Shown here: piece by piece, positions 36,665 through 45,343 of the stretch
Layout of the letters: each line of letters opens with the position of its first letter
How positions within the stretch are numbered: position 1 is the first letter of the stretch
Source: Methylibium sp. Root1272
GTDB taxonomy: Bacteria > Pseudomonadota > Gammaproteobacteria > Burkholderiales > Burkholderiaceae_C
Length of the DNA: 64,000 nucleotides
Assembly (NCBI RefSeq): GCF_001425905.1
Contig: NZ_LMDY01000012.1
Location: 373,734-437,733 of the forward strand
Reading direction: 5' to 3'
The notes under the pieces: generated by a model
What the model saw: only the letters and a program-made list of their open reading frames with translations
The model's database searches: none
What the model was told of the DNA's origin: nothing
Made by a program: the position numbers and the translations under genes

Positions 36665-38050
36665 TCAGCGCACACCTTCGCCGGCCAGTGCGTCTCCCGT
36701 GAAGAAGCTGTCGGATAGCCGGGGAATGAACTTCGATGCGTGCGACACCTCGTTGGTGATGTCGTTGGCAATCCAGTCACCCGTCTGCAGGTTGTAGTGG
36801 CCGAAAGGTCCCGACAGAACGCCAGGAAGGTCGGGTGCGACCACATTGACGTACCAGAACGTGCGCCACAGCTGACCCTTCGCGTCCCAGCCGTCAGCCA
36901 GCATCGACTGCCAGCTATCCTCGTCAAAATAGAAGCGACGTTTGGTCATCACATGCCGCTTGCCATCGGCGACAGTTGCCTCGACGACCCAGACGCGGTG
37001 CAGTTCCCAGCGCATCAGGTCCGGATTGACGAAGCGCTCGGACAGCACCTGGTCGTCCTTGGCTGCCAGCAGGAGCCTGTTGTTGTTGTAGGGGATGAAC
37101 ATCTCCTGCTTGCCGACGATCTTCCAGTTGTAGCGGTCCATAGGACCCGAGAAGATGAAGATCTCGTCGAAGTTGGAGACACCCGAGGTCACGAACGAGG
37201 GCGTGTCGTAGGTCGCGTTGGGCAACTTGCGCACACGACGTTGGCCGGTGAGGTACTGCCAGGATGGCCGTCCCGTCGTGGGATCGAGGTTATCGACCAG
37301 GATAAGCGCCTCTCCGGCCTTCTGTGCGGGGCCGTGCGTGGTCAGACGCAGGTAGGCCCATTGGCCCTTGCCGCGCAACTGCTCGGGTGAACCGTCCTTG
37401 TAATAGTAGGGCCACTGCTCCCATTTCTCGGAATCGGAAGCGAGCACCCGTTTGCCGTCGCTGGTGACGATGTAGGTGCGGAACAGCGAGTGCATGGTTT
37501 CGCCCTGCCACCGCAGCATGTGGTTCCACATCACCTCGGTGCCTGACTTCGGGATGGGAAAGGGAATGCCCCCGAAGGCGCTCTCGACGGCATAGCCGTT
37601 GTTGGCGGTTTTGGCGCGCGTGGCGTTCTTGAACGTGTTGTCGTATACCCACTGTGGCGCCATGGCCGTGCGGTGCGTCGGGTAGACGTCCATGCGGTAG
37701 TTCGGATACTTCTTGAACATCGCCTGCTGCCCGTCGTTCAGCCGGTCGACGTACTGCCCCACGTTCTGCGCCGTGATCGAGAGCAGCGGCTTCTCGCCGG
37801 CGAACGGGTCGGCGCGCCTGACCCCGAGCGCGCCAGGGCTACCCGTCGGCGCCCCTGTCCACGCCGGAATGGTTCCGGCGGCGTTGCCGGCCTTCTCGGC
37901 GCCGAGCGGAGTCAATGAGGTCTTGAGCTTGGCCGCCTCGTCGTCTGAGGCGGCTGCGAACACGGACGCGCCCGCGACGAGCAACCCGACAAACAGCCAT
38001 GAGCTGGCGCGCCGGGAGCTGGTAAGGGAACTGCTGGGTGATTTACGCAT
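36665..38050 (-). CDS. DUF1329 protein with a Sec-type signal
   Basis: A periplasmic protein of 461 residues. The N-terminus has positive residues, a hydrophobic stretch (WLFVGLLVAGASVFAAA) and an Ala-x-Ala-like cleavage region, so export is through Sec. This differs from the two Tat-type relatives at 11078 and 15374. The body is classic DUF1329 (FEEIFIF-like block FDEIFIFSGPMDRYNWKI, and EMFIPYNNNRL). It is the first gene of a minus-strand run with YCF48, MMPL, P450 and reductase genes, and a LysR-type box lies 94 bases before its start. Confidence 0.9.
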   Translation of the reverse strand: MRKSPSSSLTSSRRASSWLFVGLLVAGASVFAAASDDEAAKLKTSLTPLGAEKAGNAAGTIPAWTGAPTGSPGALGVRRADPFAGEKPLLSITAQNVGQYVDRLNDGQQAMFKKYPNYRMDVYPTHRTAMAPQWVYDNTFKNATRAKTANNGYAVESAFGGIPFPIPKSGTEVMWNHMLRWQGETMHSLFRTYIVTSDGKRVLASDSEKWEQWPYYYKDGSPEQLRGKGQWAYLRLTTHGPAQKAGEALILVDNLDPTTGRPSWQYLTGQRRVRKLPNATYDTPSFVTSGVSNFDEIFIFSGPMDRYNWKIVGKQEMFIPYNNNRLLLAAKDDQVLSERFVNPDLMRWELHRVWVVEATVADGKRHVMTKRRFYFDEDSWQSMLADGWDAKGQLWRTFWYVNVVAPDLPGVLSGPFGHYNLQTGDWIANDITNEVSHASKFIPRLSDSFFTGDALAGEGVR

Positions 38051-38428
38051 TGCGTTGTCTCCTGGTGTTGTCTGCGGCTGCGTCGTTGCCCCAAAGGTAG
38101 TTCGCCACAGGATGAAGAAAAAGGGCCTTGGACTGAAATGTCAGTTCCGCCTTGAGGAAAAATCATCCGGCACCAACCTTGGCGGCCTAGGCCGGTTGCT
38201 CGTGATCTGATCGAAGCGCGCTCGCTTCCCCGCCCGTTCAAGATGCGCCCCGAGCCCGACCAGGCCCCATCTGTTGGTCAATCAACATTCGCTCGAGGAC
38301 CCGCCGTGCGCGAGTCGTTGCACGCGAGGATGGCCGCGTGCTCGATCGCTGCAATGAAGTCCCGCTTCGAGACGACTGAGCAGTACTGACCCGGTCGATG
38401 AATGGGTAACGCTTGAGCGCTACAGGAT
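38051..38428. other. Gap between DUF1302 and DUF1329 genes
   Basis: The right-hand DUF1302 gene ends here and the DUF1329 promoter begins. It contains regulatory element copy B. Around 38287-38405 on the minus strand a short frame (SVVSKRDFIAAIEHAAILAC) faintly recalls the C-terminus of an IS630-type transposase, but I do not trust it as an assignment. Confidence 0.35.
38114..38159 (-). promoter_or_regulatory. LysR-type box and promoter element, copy B (DUF1329 run)
   Basis: On the minus strand this reads TTCC-TCAAGGC-GGAA, then CTGACATTTCAGTCC, then a CCTTTTTCTTC tract. The order and spacing match copy A at 19568. The box ends 94 bases before the DUF1329 start, against 95 bases for copy A. 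Shared geometry at unrelated genes argues for one regulator. Confidence 0.6.
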
Positions 38429-40066
38429 TCAGAACGTTCGCTGCACCGACAGCGAAACGAAGTTCCTGTCCTTCAGCGACTGGCGGAAGCTGTAGTTGGC
38501 GTTTTCGTCGAGTAGCCCACCAGCTTTGCCGAAGTAGTGCGTGTAGTTGATGCCCGCCTTCCAGGTCTGCTGCACGTCTGCGCTCAGACCGATGCTGAAG
38601 TCGCCGCTCTTGTCCCAACCACCGTTGAACAAGGGGATCACCGACGAGCGGCCCTTCGGGTTGTAGCCAAGTCCGACCGGAATCGTCAGATCTACCCCAG
38701 GGAGTGCCTGGTACAGCGTCGGCATGAACAGCACGCGCAGACCTGTGGCGTCGCGCGTCGCATTGGGGTCAAGCGCCGCGGCGTTCTTGGTGACGCTGGT
38801 GCGCCGATGCCAAGCCACTTCAGCCAGCAACAGGCCGCCGTCCCACAGCGACGTGCGCTCGAGCACATGGACCACCGACACCTGGGCGTGGGCGGTGTTT
38901 CCCACCGGGTAGGCAGGGTCGTTGCTGTTGTTGGTGGTGCCAGGGACATCAACGACCAAGCCACCGTGCGCAACGAGCGAGGCGTTGCGCCGCACCGAAA
39001 CTTCGGCGCCGACGTTGAACGACCCGATCGACTTGGAAGCGCTCATGCCGAACATCCTGGTGCCCTCGTGAAACGCCAGGTTGTAATCGCGGCCAGGTCG
39101 CAGAACGACCGTTCCCAACTTGTCGTGGAAGCGGATCGCGTAGAAGCCGAAGTCGGTGTCCAGTTCCTCGCTGCGCCAGCGCAGTTGCACACCGCCTTGG
39201 CCACTGTTCTTGGCCTCCATGTCACCCGTGCGCGGCACCGGACCGCCCAGGAAAGGAGGCAGGTACAGCTGTTCGCCGCCAACGTCGAGCAAGTCGGCGC
39301 GCGACAGGTAGCTGCCCGAGGCGGGTATGCGGCTGCGTTCCCATTCGAACTGGACGTAGGCACCGAGCGACAGCGTGGGAGAAATCTGGAGCTGGGTCGA
39401 AGCCTGCCCGACCGGACGGATGATCTCCTTGAACTGCGAGCCGGGCACCGTCAGCAGCTTGACGAGGTCAACCGGCGCTTGGCCGCCGGCAATGCCGTTG
39501 TCGCCGAAGAACAAGCTTTCGCCCCACAGCAGCGTGTGTCGGCCGAGGCGGCCCGTGAGTTGCATGTCGCCGAGGTTCGTCTTGCCAAACACGAAGGCGT
39601 CGAGCACCTCGACGTCGCGTCCATGATGTTCACGTGTGGCGCGCGTGAACTCCCCCGGAGGAACCGACGTCGGGTTGGGCACCGCACCGCCGCCGAATCC
39701 GGGGTTGTCGTTGTCGCCGTTGTACACGCTGTCGTACCAGGCGGCCGCACTGATGCGCAGGCCCAGATCACGCTTGTAGACGACGTCGAGTTCGGACAGA
39801 AGATCCAGGCGGTTGGAGATTAGTCCCTTGTCAAAGTTTTGATCCCCATCGTCGAGGTTCGGGTTGTAGGCCGCGATGACCTCGGGCGAGCGGTTCTTGA
39901 CGCGGAACCCCGCGCTGTACTTGAACGTGTTGTCCCAGCGCACCTTGACGTCGCTGTCGGGCGGGCTCAGATCAAGCGCATGAGCACCCGGAGCACATGC
40001 AAGCCAAGCTGCGACCGCGGTCGCGCAAAGGTTGAGGCCTCGTCGGGCGGGGCTGAAATGATTCAT
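38429..40066 (-). CDS. DUF1302 outer-membrane beta-barrel protein, second copy
   Basis: A protein of 545 residues with a signal sequence (cut near APGAHALDLSPP) and a beta-barrel body. It begins with KVRWDNTFKYSAGFRVKNRS and ends in a phenylalanine (LSVQRTF), typical of DUF1302 and of outer-membrane proteins in general. GAGGAGAAGG lies just before the ATG at 40064-40066; the frame is open further upstream but that part is not family sequence. It has its own regulatory element about 300 bases upstream, separate from the DUF1329 run. It probably provides the outer-membrane passage of the transport module. Confidence 0.88.
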   Translation of the reverse strand: MNHFSPARRGLNLCATAVAAWLACAPGAHALDLSPPDSDVKVRWDNTFKYSAGFRVKNRSPEVIAAYNPNLDDGDQNFDKGLISNRLDLLSELDVVYKRDLGLRISAAAWYDSVYNGDNDNPGFGGGAVPNPTSVPPGEFTRATREHHGRDVEVLDAFVFGKTNLGDMQLTGRLGRHTLLWGESLFFGDNGIAGGQAPVDLVKLLTVPGSQFKEIIRPVGQASTQLQISPTLSLGAYVQFEWERSRIPASGSYLSRADLLDVGGEQLYLPPFLGGPVPRTGDMEAKNSGQGGVQLRWRSEELDTDFGFYAIRFHDKLGTVVLRPGRDYNLAFHEGTRMFGMSASKSIGSFNVGAEVSVRRNASLVAHGGLVVDVPGTTNNSNDPAYPVGNTAHAQVSVVHVLERTSLWDGGLLLAEVAWHRRTSVTKNAAALDPNATRDATGLRVLFMPTLYQALPGVDLTIPVGLGYNPKGRSSVIPLFNGGWDKSGDFSIGLSADVQQTWKAGINYTHYFGKAGGLLDENANYSFRQSLKDRNFVSLSVQRTF

Positions 40067-40338
40067 GTCCTTCTCCTCGTGTGGTTGTCTGCTCAGGTGT
40101 CGCAGCGACGCGATTGGTTTGGCCGAAAGCTTGGTCTGTCGTGTTGAGGCAGTCCGGCACGTGGTCGCCGCGTACCGAGGGGTCTCACCACGCCGAGCGC
40201 CGAGCAAAGACCGGTTCAGCGTCCGGCCGCGCAGGCGGCTGAACTCACGTCGTTGTCGCTGATGTCGAGCACCGCGCTTGTCTCCTCGCCCCGCCGCGAG
40301 CTGCGACGAGTGGCGAGGAAGTTAATCTGTCACCGAGC

Positions 40339-40384
40339 GAAGAAAAAGGCGTCGGAAATGAAATGTCATTTCCGATCTTCGGAA
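40339..40384 (-). promoter_or_regulatory. LysR-type box and promoter element, copy C (DUF1302 gene)
   Basis: Read on the minus strand it is TTCC-GAAGATC-GGAA, then ATGACATTTCATTTCC, then GCCTTTTTCTTC. GGAAATGA-AATG-TCATTTCC (plus strand, 40354-40373) is a perfect palindrome overlapping it. It is the closest of the three copies to a symmetric site. It lies about 300 bases before the DUF1302 start, so that transcript would have a long leader. Confidence 0.58.
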
Positions 40385-40434
40385 GAGTGGCCCCGAGATG
40401 AAGGATTCGGAAGCATGCCAGCGGCAATGCCGGC

Positions 40435-40921
40435 AAGGTGCGGCTGCGTCCACTGGAATGGCTGCTGATCGAGTGGCCGGCCCACGAGGCCGAGCCGAGC
40501 ACGCACGTGCTGATTACGCTGCTCGAGGACACACCGATCAGCGAACTGGTCAGCGCCGCGCGTCAGCGCTGGCGCATCGAGCGTGACTACCAGGACCTGA
40601 AGCAGGACTTCGGGCTCGGACTACGAGGGCCGCGGTTGGGATGGCCCCCTCCACGCCAGTCTGAGCGTCGCAGCCTGCGGGCTACTGATGGCCGAGCGAC
40701 TCATCGCCGACAAGCCAGTCGGCGCCAAAAGGACTTCATCGAACGCCAAGTTCGCGGAGTGCCTGGCCGACGGGAGCGCTGTGGGCCTGCGACGCGTCCA
40801 CTCCGCGTCGAACCTGGCATCTGTGTCCCGCCGTGCGGTTGTATGGATCGATAGACGGCGCCTTGTGGACAAGCGCGGCCGACTTGGGGCATACAACCGC
40901 AGGGGCAACTTCAGGCCCTGA
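40435..40921 (+). pseudogene. IS701-type transposase C-terminal remnant
   Basis: Sequence of a DDE transposase survives in two frames. The first piece contains HVLITLLEDTPISELVSA and the conserved ARQRWRIERDYQDLKQDFGL block around the catalytic glutamate. Near 40620 the match moves to another frame, YEGRGWDGPLHASLSVAACG, and runs into GLLMAERLIADKPVG. The N-terminus and the start codon are missing. It lies between the DUF1302 promoter and the integrase, where old insertion elements are expected on an island edge. The right end of the remnant is uncertain. Confidence 0.65.
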
Positions 40922-42170
40922 TCGCGACCACGCTGCCCCCTTGGCGCAGGGCATCCAGGTGATCTGCCCAAGCCTGCATCATCTTGCGGCGTGCGGGCAG
41001 GTGCTCGGCGTGGTTGTAGGCGGCTTTCACGGCGTTGCGTTCAGCATGGGACAGCTGTCGCTCGATGACATCGGAGGGCCAGCCGCACTCGTGGAGCATC
41101 GTGGAGGCCATGCCGCGGAAGCCATGGGCCGTGAGCTTGGTGCGGTCGTAGCCCAGACGCCGTAGCGCGGCGTTGATGGTGTTCTCGCTCATCGGCTCGC
41201 CGTTGGTCCGGACGCCAGGGAAGACCCATCGACTCTTGCCGGTCAGTGGCTTGAGTTCCTCGAGGATGGCCAGCGCCTGGGTCGCCAGCGGCACGATGTG
41301 CATGACCCGGCCCTTCATCTTGGCGGCCGGGATGCGCCACTCCGCGGCTTCGAGGTTGATCTCGCTCCACTCGGCGCGGCGCAGTTCGCCGGGACGGACG
41401 AAGAGCATGGGCGCCAGCCGCATCGCGCACTTCGTGATGAAGCCGCCGTCGTAGGACTCGATGTCGCGCAGCAACTGACCTACCTGTCGCGGTTCGGTCA
41501 GCGTTGGGTAGTGCTCGGGCTTCCACGGGGTGAGGGCGCCGCGCAGGTCGCGGCTCGGATCGCTCGTGGCGCGGCCGGTAGCGACGGCATAGCGGAATAC
41601 CTGTCCGCAGTTCTGTTGCACCCGATGCGTGGTCTCGATCGCGCCGCGGTCCTCGACGCGCTTGAGCAAGGCGAGCAGCTCGGTCGGTCGGATCGTGTCG
41701 ATCATTCTCGAGCCGATCCAAGGGAAGACGTCCAGTTCGAGCCGCCGGATGATCTTGCTGGCGTGCGAGGGCGCCCAACCGGTCGCGTTCTTCTCGTACC
41801 ACTCGCGGGCGACGGCCTCGAAGGAGTTCTCGGGTGGCAGGCCAGCCGCCGCGCGTGCTGCAGTTGCTCGGCGCTGCACCGCTTCACTGCGGGCTTCCTT
41901 GCGAACCTCGCTCGGGTCACCGCCGGCGCTGACCAGTTTGCGGGCCTCCTCGGCCTTCTTGCGCGCGAGAGCCAGTCCGACGTCCGGAAAGGTTCCTAGG
42001 CTTAGGGTGTTCCGGCGCCCGTTGAGACTGTAGTCAAAGCGCCATCCGTGGGATCCGCCCTTGACGAACAGCCGCAGGTACAAGCCTGCGCCGTCGGTCA
42101 GGCGGCTGCGCGGGTCGCCAGGCTTGACCGCCTTGATCGAGGCGGTCGACGGGATGAGGTGTTGAGCCAT
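40911..42170 (-). CDS. P4-type tyrosine site-specific integrase
   Basis: A recombinase of 419 residues with an N-terminal DUF4102 arm-binding domain (LTDGAGLYLRLFVKGGSHGW), a core-binding domain and a catalytic domain. Likely catalytic residues are the arginine in RPGELRRAEW, the HxxR in AHGFRGMAST, the histidine in LSHAERN and the tyrosine in AAYNHAEHLPAR. This group integrates islands into the 3' ends of tRNA genes. Its start lies about 180 bases from the CCA end of a tRNA-Ala gene on the same strand, exactly as expected for an integrated element. It appears intact. Confidence 0.95.
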   Translation of the reverse strand: MAQHLIPSTASIKAVKPGDPRSRLTDGAGLYLRLFVKGGSHGWRFDYSLNGRRNTLSLGTFPDVGLALARKKAEEARKLVSAGGDPSEVRKEARSEAVQRRATAARAAAGLPPENSFEAVAREWYEKNATGWAPSHASKIIRRLELDVFPWIGSRMIDTIRPTELLALLKRVEDRGAIETTHRVQQNCGQVFRYAVATGRATSDPSRDLRGALTPWKPEHYPTLTEPRQVGQLLRDIESYDGGFITKCAMRLAPMLFVRPGELRRAEWSEINLEAAEWRIPAAKMKGRVMHIVPLATQALAILEELKPLTGKSRWVFPGVRTNGEPMSENTINAALRRLGYDRTKLTAHGFRGMASTMLHECGWPSDVIERQLSHAERNAVKAAYNHAEHLPARRKMMQAWADHLDALRQGGSVVAIRA

Positions 42171-42274
42171 GCAGGAACTTTTCGGCTTCGATGCCGCAAT
42201 TTTCCGGTTCCTGCGGAAGTTCCTGCAATGTGAACCCCGGTCGCTCGGGATTGCATGGGACTGATCGGGACAAG

Positions 42275-42311
42275 AAAAAAGCCCTAGAGCGTTGATTCTC
42301 TAGGGCTTTTT
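42275..42311 (-). terminator. Bidirectional intrinsic terminator between tRNA-Ala and integrase
   Basis: GCCCTAGAG and CTCTAGGGC form a perfect nine-pair stem around an eight-base loop, flanked by six A on one side and five T on the other. It should stop transcription in both directions, ending the tRNA transcript before the integrase. Confidence 0.85.
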
Positions 42312-42352
42312 GGGCTTCCTGGGACTTCGCGGGAAGCCCTGGAACATGTGGA

Positions 42353-42428
<76 letters not shown>

Positions 42429-42458
42429 ACGACGGAAAGGATTGTAGCCGATCGCCGC

Positions 42459-43328
42459 TCATTTCATGCCGTTGCGCCGGGCCAGTTCCAGCCAGAGGCC
42501 GGCGTGGTCAGCGTCTGGCCAGCCATGGGCGGCGGCGCTGCTGTAGAGCTGCTCGAAGAGCTGCGTGATCGGGGCGTCGAAGCCGAGTTCGGCGCCGGTG
42601 GCCAGTGCGTTGCGCAGGTCCTTGATCTGCACGGTGATCGCGGCGCGCTTGGCGAAATCGCGCTCGACCATGCGTTGGCCGTGCACCTCGAGGATGCGGC
42701 TGTCGGCGAAGCCGCCGCGCAAGGCTTCGCGCACCTTGGCCGGATCGGCGCCGCCGCGCTCGGCCAGCAGCAGGGCCTCGGCCACGGCGCCGATGGTGAT
42801 GCCGACGATCATCTGGTTGGCCAGCTTCGCCAGCTGACCCGCGCCGTGCGGGCCCACGTGCGTGGCACGGCCGAGCGGTGCGAACGCCGGCCGCGCGCGC
42901 TCGAAGTCGGCCGCGTCGCCGCCGGCCATGATGGCCAGCGTGCCGGCCTCGGCGCCCACCGTGCCGCCCGAGACCGGGGCGTCGAGATGCGCCACGCCGC
43001 GCTCGGCCAATGCGGCGGCGTGGGCGCGGGCCTGGGCCGGCCGGATGGAGCTCATGTCCACCAGCAGCGCGCCGCGCGGCAGCGCGTCGGCCACGCCGTG
43101 GGCGAACAGCAGGTCTTCCACGATGTCGCCGTGTTCCAGCATCGTGATCGTCAGGTCGGCCGCATGCACCGCCGCATCCGGCGTGTCGGCCACGCGCGCG
43201 CCGTCCGGCACCAGGGCCTCTGCCTTGGCGCGCGTGCGGTTCCACACGGTCACGTCCAGGCCGGCCGCGCAGAGGCGGCGCGTCATCGGCGCACCCATCA
43301 GTCCGGTCCCCAGCAGGGCAAGTTTCAT
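42459..43328 (-). CDS. NAD(P)-dependent beta-hydroxyacid dehydrogenase (3-hydroxyisobutyrate dehydrogenase family)
   Basis: An oxidoreductase of 289 residues. The dinucleotide motif GTGLMG is at residues 7-12, the substrate motif DAPVSGG at 117-123 and the catalytic lysine in GQLAKLANQ at about K168. Length and order fit 3-hydroxyisobutyrate, tartronate-semialdehyde or glyoxylate reductases; these cannot be separated by eye. The gene ends 30 bases from the tRNA. It belongs to the GC-rich chromosomal side. Confidence 0.92.
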   Translation of the reverse strand: MKLALLGTGLMGAPMTRRLCAAGLDVTVWNRTRAKAEALVPDGARVADTPDAAVHAADLTITMLEHGDIVEDLLFAHGVADALPRGALLVDMSSIRPAQARAHAAALAERGVAHLDAPVSGGTVGAEAGTLAIMAGGDAADFERARPAFAPLGRATHVGPHGAGQLAKLANQMIVGITIGAVAEALLLAERGGADPAKVREALRGGFADSRILEVHGQRMVERDFAKRAAITVQIKDLRNALATGAELGFDAPITQLFEQLYSSAAAHGWPDADHAGLWLELARRNGMK

Positions 43329-43496
43329 CGGCGAACACTCCAAGGCAAGGAAGGGACGGGCCAGTATAGGAAGCGCCGCTGTCGTCGAGCCGCGGCGGCC
43401 GCCCGGCGCGGCGAATAGACCCGTCCGCACCCCGCAGTTCGCGGCTTCGGCAGGGCGCGCTCCGAGGTCCAATCGCGTGAACACTCGTCCATCCCG

Positions 43497-45245
43497 ATGC
43501 CCGCTGCCCCGATCACCACGCCTGGCACCCTGCCGGCCGGCTCGTCCACGAGCCGGCGACTCGGTCGTTTCGAGCTGCGGCAGCTGCTCGGCAAGAGCAG
43601 CCGCACGATGGTGTGGCTGGCGCACGACCCCGCGGCCGGCGCCGACCGCTATCTGACCCTGCCGCGCCGGCAGCCGACCGATGCGGCCGCGCTCGAGGCG
43701 TGGTTGCGCGGGGCGCGCCATGCGGCCCGCCTGAGCCATCCGCAACTGCTGCCGATCGTCGATGTCGGCGTCGAGGAACGCTGGCCCTTCCTGGCCGGCC
43801 CGGCGTTGGCCGGCCTGACGCTCGAAGCCCACCTGGCCGGCGGCGAACTGCCGTCGCCCGCTCAGGCTGCGCAATGGCTGTGCGACGTGCTGCAGGGCCT
43901 GGCCTTCGTGCACGAGGCCGGCTTGGCGCATGGCGACGTGGGCGGCTACAGCGTGCTGATCGATCCGCAGGGCCGCGCCTTGCTGCTGCCCGGCGCCGAC
44001 GCCTCGGCTTCGCAGGCCGCCGCGGCCGGCGGCTCGGCGCTGGCCGTCGATCCTGACGCCTTGCGTTCGCAGCGCGATGCCGGCGCGCGCGACCTGCAGG
44101 CCTGTGGGTTGCTGCTGCACCGGCTGCTCGCTGGACAGCCGGCGCTCGACGAGGCCGATCCCCCCACGGCCCTGGCGCGGCTCGACCGCGAGATCGTGCG
44201 CCTGGGCTGGACCACGCCGCAGCCAGTGCCCGACGCGCTGCGCGCCATCGCCAACCGCGCCACCGAGCGTGAACCGCAGCGCCGTTACCTCGGCTCGCGC
44301 AGCCTGCAGCGGGCGCTGCAGGGCTGGCTGGACGCGCAGGCGGCCGGCGGCGACGGTGTGCTCGGCCTCTTGCTCGATCGCCTGCACAGCGTCGGCCACC
44401 TGCCGGCCTTGCCCGGCCTGCTGGCCCGCGTGTCCACGGTGGTCGCGATGGAGCAGCAGCGCATCGACGAGATGGCGGAACTGATCATCCAGGATCCGGC
44501 GCTGGCCTTCGAGCTGCTGCGCCAGGTCAACGCGGCCCAGTTCGCCGCGCACGCGGCCGGTGGCGTGACCACCGTGCGGCGTGCGGTGCAGCTGTTCGGC
44601 GTGCAGGGCCTGCGGCCTGTCGCCAACGGCCTGCGCCCGTGGCCGGGCGCGTTGTCCGCATCGAATGCCGACGCACTGGCAGCGAGCATGCGCGAGGCGC
44701 GTGTCGCGGCGCACGTGGCGCGCACGCTGTGCCCGGCCGACATGGACGGCGAAGAGGCCTTCCTGCTTGCCTTGCTGCAGAGCCTGGGCACGCTGCTCGT
44801 GCGCTACCACTTCCCCGAGGAAGCCGAACAGATCCACCGCCTGGTCGACCCCGAGCCGGGCGGCGCACGCGGCATGTCCGAGTCGGCGGCGGCCTGTGCC
44901 GTGATCGGTATGGAGCTCGACGCGCTGGCGATGGCCGTCGCGCGCCACTGGGGCTTCGACGAGACGGTGCTGCACGCGATGCGGCGTGTGTCGCTGGAGG
45001 CGCCGGTGCGCGCGCCCGATCATCGCTCCGACACGCTGCGCCTGCTGGCCAGCGCGGCCGTCGAGGCCGCGGCCGCGATGGCCTCGCGCGAGGCGCGTGG
45101 CGGAGGAGGCGCAGCGGCGCTGGCGCGCGTGAGCCAGCGCTATGCGCGCGCGCTGGTGCTGGGCCAGAACGAACTGCTCAACGCGGTGCAGCAGGCACAA
45201 CGTTCGGTCGATGCCGCGCTGCGGCCGCTGGACGCAGCCGCCTGA
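43497..45245 (+). CDS. Pseudokinase-HDOD fusion protein
   Basis: A protein of 582 residues. The first half (about 22-290) follows a serine/threonine-kinase outline (GRFELRQLLGKSSRTMVWLA), but the catalytic loop is HGDVGGYSVL in place of HRDxKxxN and no clear DFG is seen. It is probably a pseudokinase sensor. The second half (about 310-540) is an HDOD domain (IIQDPALAFELLRQVNAAQF, RRAVQLFGVQGLR), a non-catalytic relative of HD phosphohydrolases found in signalling proteins. It is divergent from the dehydrogenase and convergent with the PilB-type gene. The role is unknown; control of motility or cyclic-di-GMP signalling is plausible. Confidence 0.82.
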   Translation: MPAAPITTPGTLPAGSSTSRRLGRFELRQLLGKSSRTMVWLAHDPAAGADRYLTLPRRQPTDAAALEAWLRGARHAARLSHPQLLPIVDVGVEERWPFLAGPALAGLTLEAHLAGGELPSPAQAAQWLCDVLQGLAFVHEAGLAHGDVGGYSVLIDPQGRALLLPGADASASQAAAAGGSALAVDPDALRSQRDAGARDLQACGLLLHRLLAGQPALDEADPPTALARLDREIVRLGWTTPQPVPDALRAIANRATEREPQRRYLGSRSLQRALQGWLDAQAAGGDGVLGLLLDRLHSVGHLPALPGLLARVSTVVAMEQQRIDEMAELIIQDPALAFELLRQVNAAQFAAHAAGGVTTVRRAVQLFGVQGLRPVANGLRPWPGALSASNADALAASMREARVAAHVARTLCPADMDGEEAFLLALLQSLGTLLVRYHFPEEAEQIHRLVDPEPGGARGMSESAAACAVIGMELDALAMAVARHWGFDETVLHAMRRVSLEAPVRAPDHRSDTLRLLASAAVEAAAAMASREARGGGGAAALARVSQRYARALVLGQNELLNAVQQAQRSVDAALRPLDAAA

Positions 45246-45343
45246 GCCGGCGCGCGCCGTTCGTCGATCCGCCGCCATTGCCGCCTCGCGGCAGTCCGGG
45301 GATTCGAGCTTCGATGGATGAGCGGCGCGCCGACCGGCGCGCG

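Noticed and set aside
38287-38405. Possible IS630 transposase tail
   Set aside because: Only about 20 residues look similar and the usual following motifs are absent.
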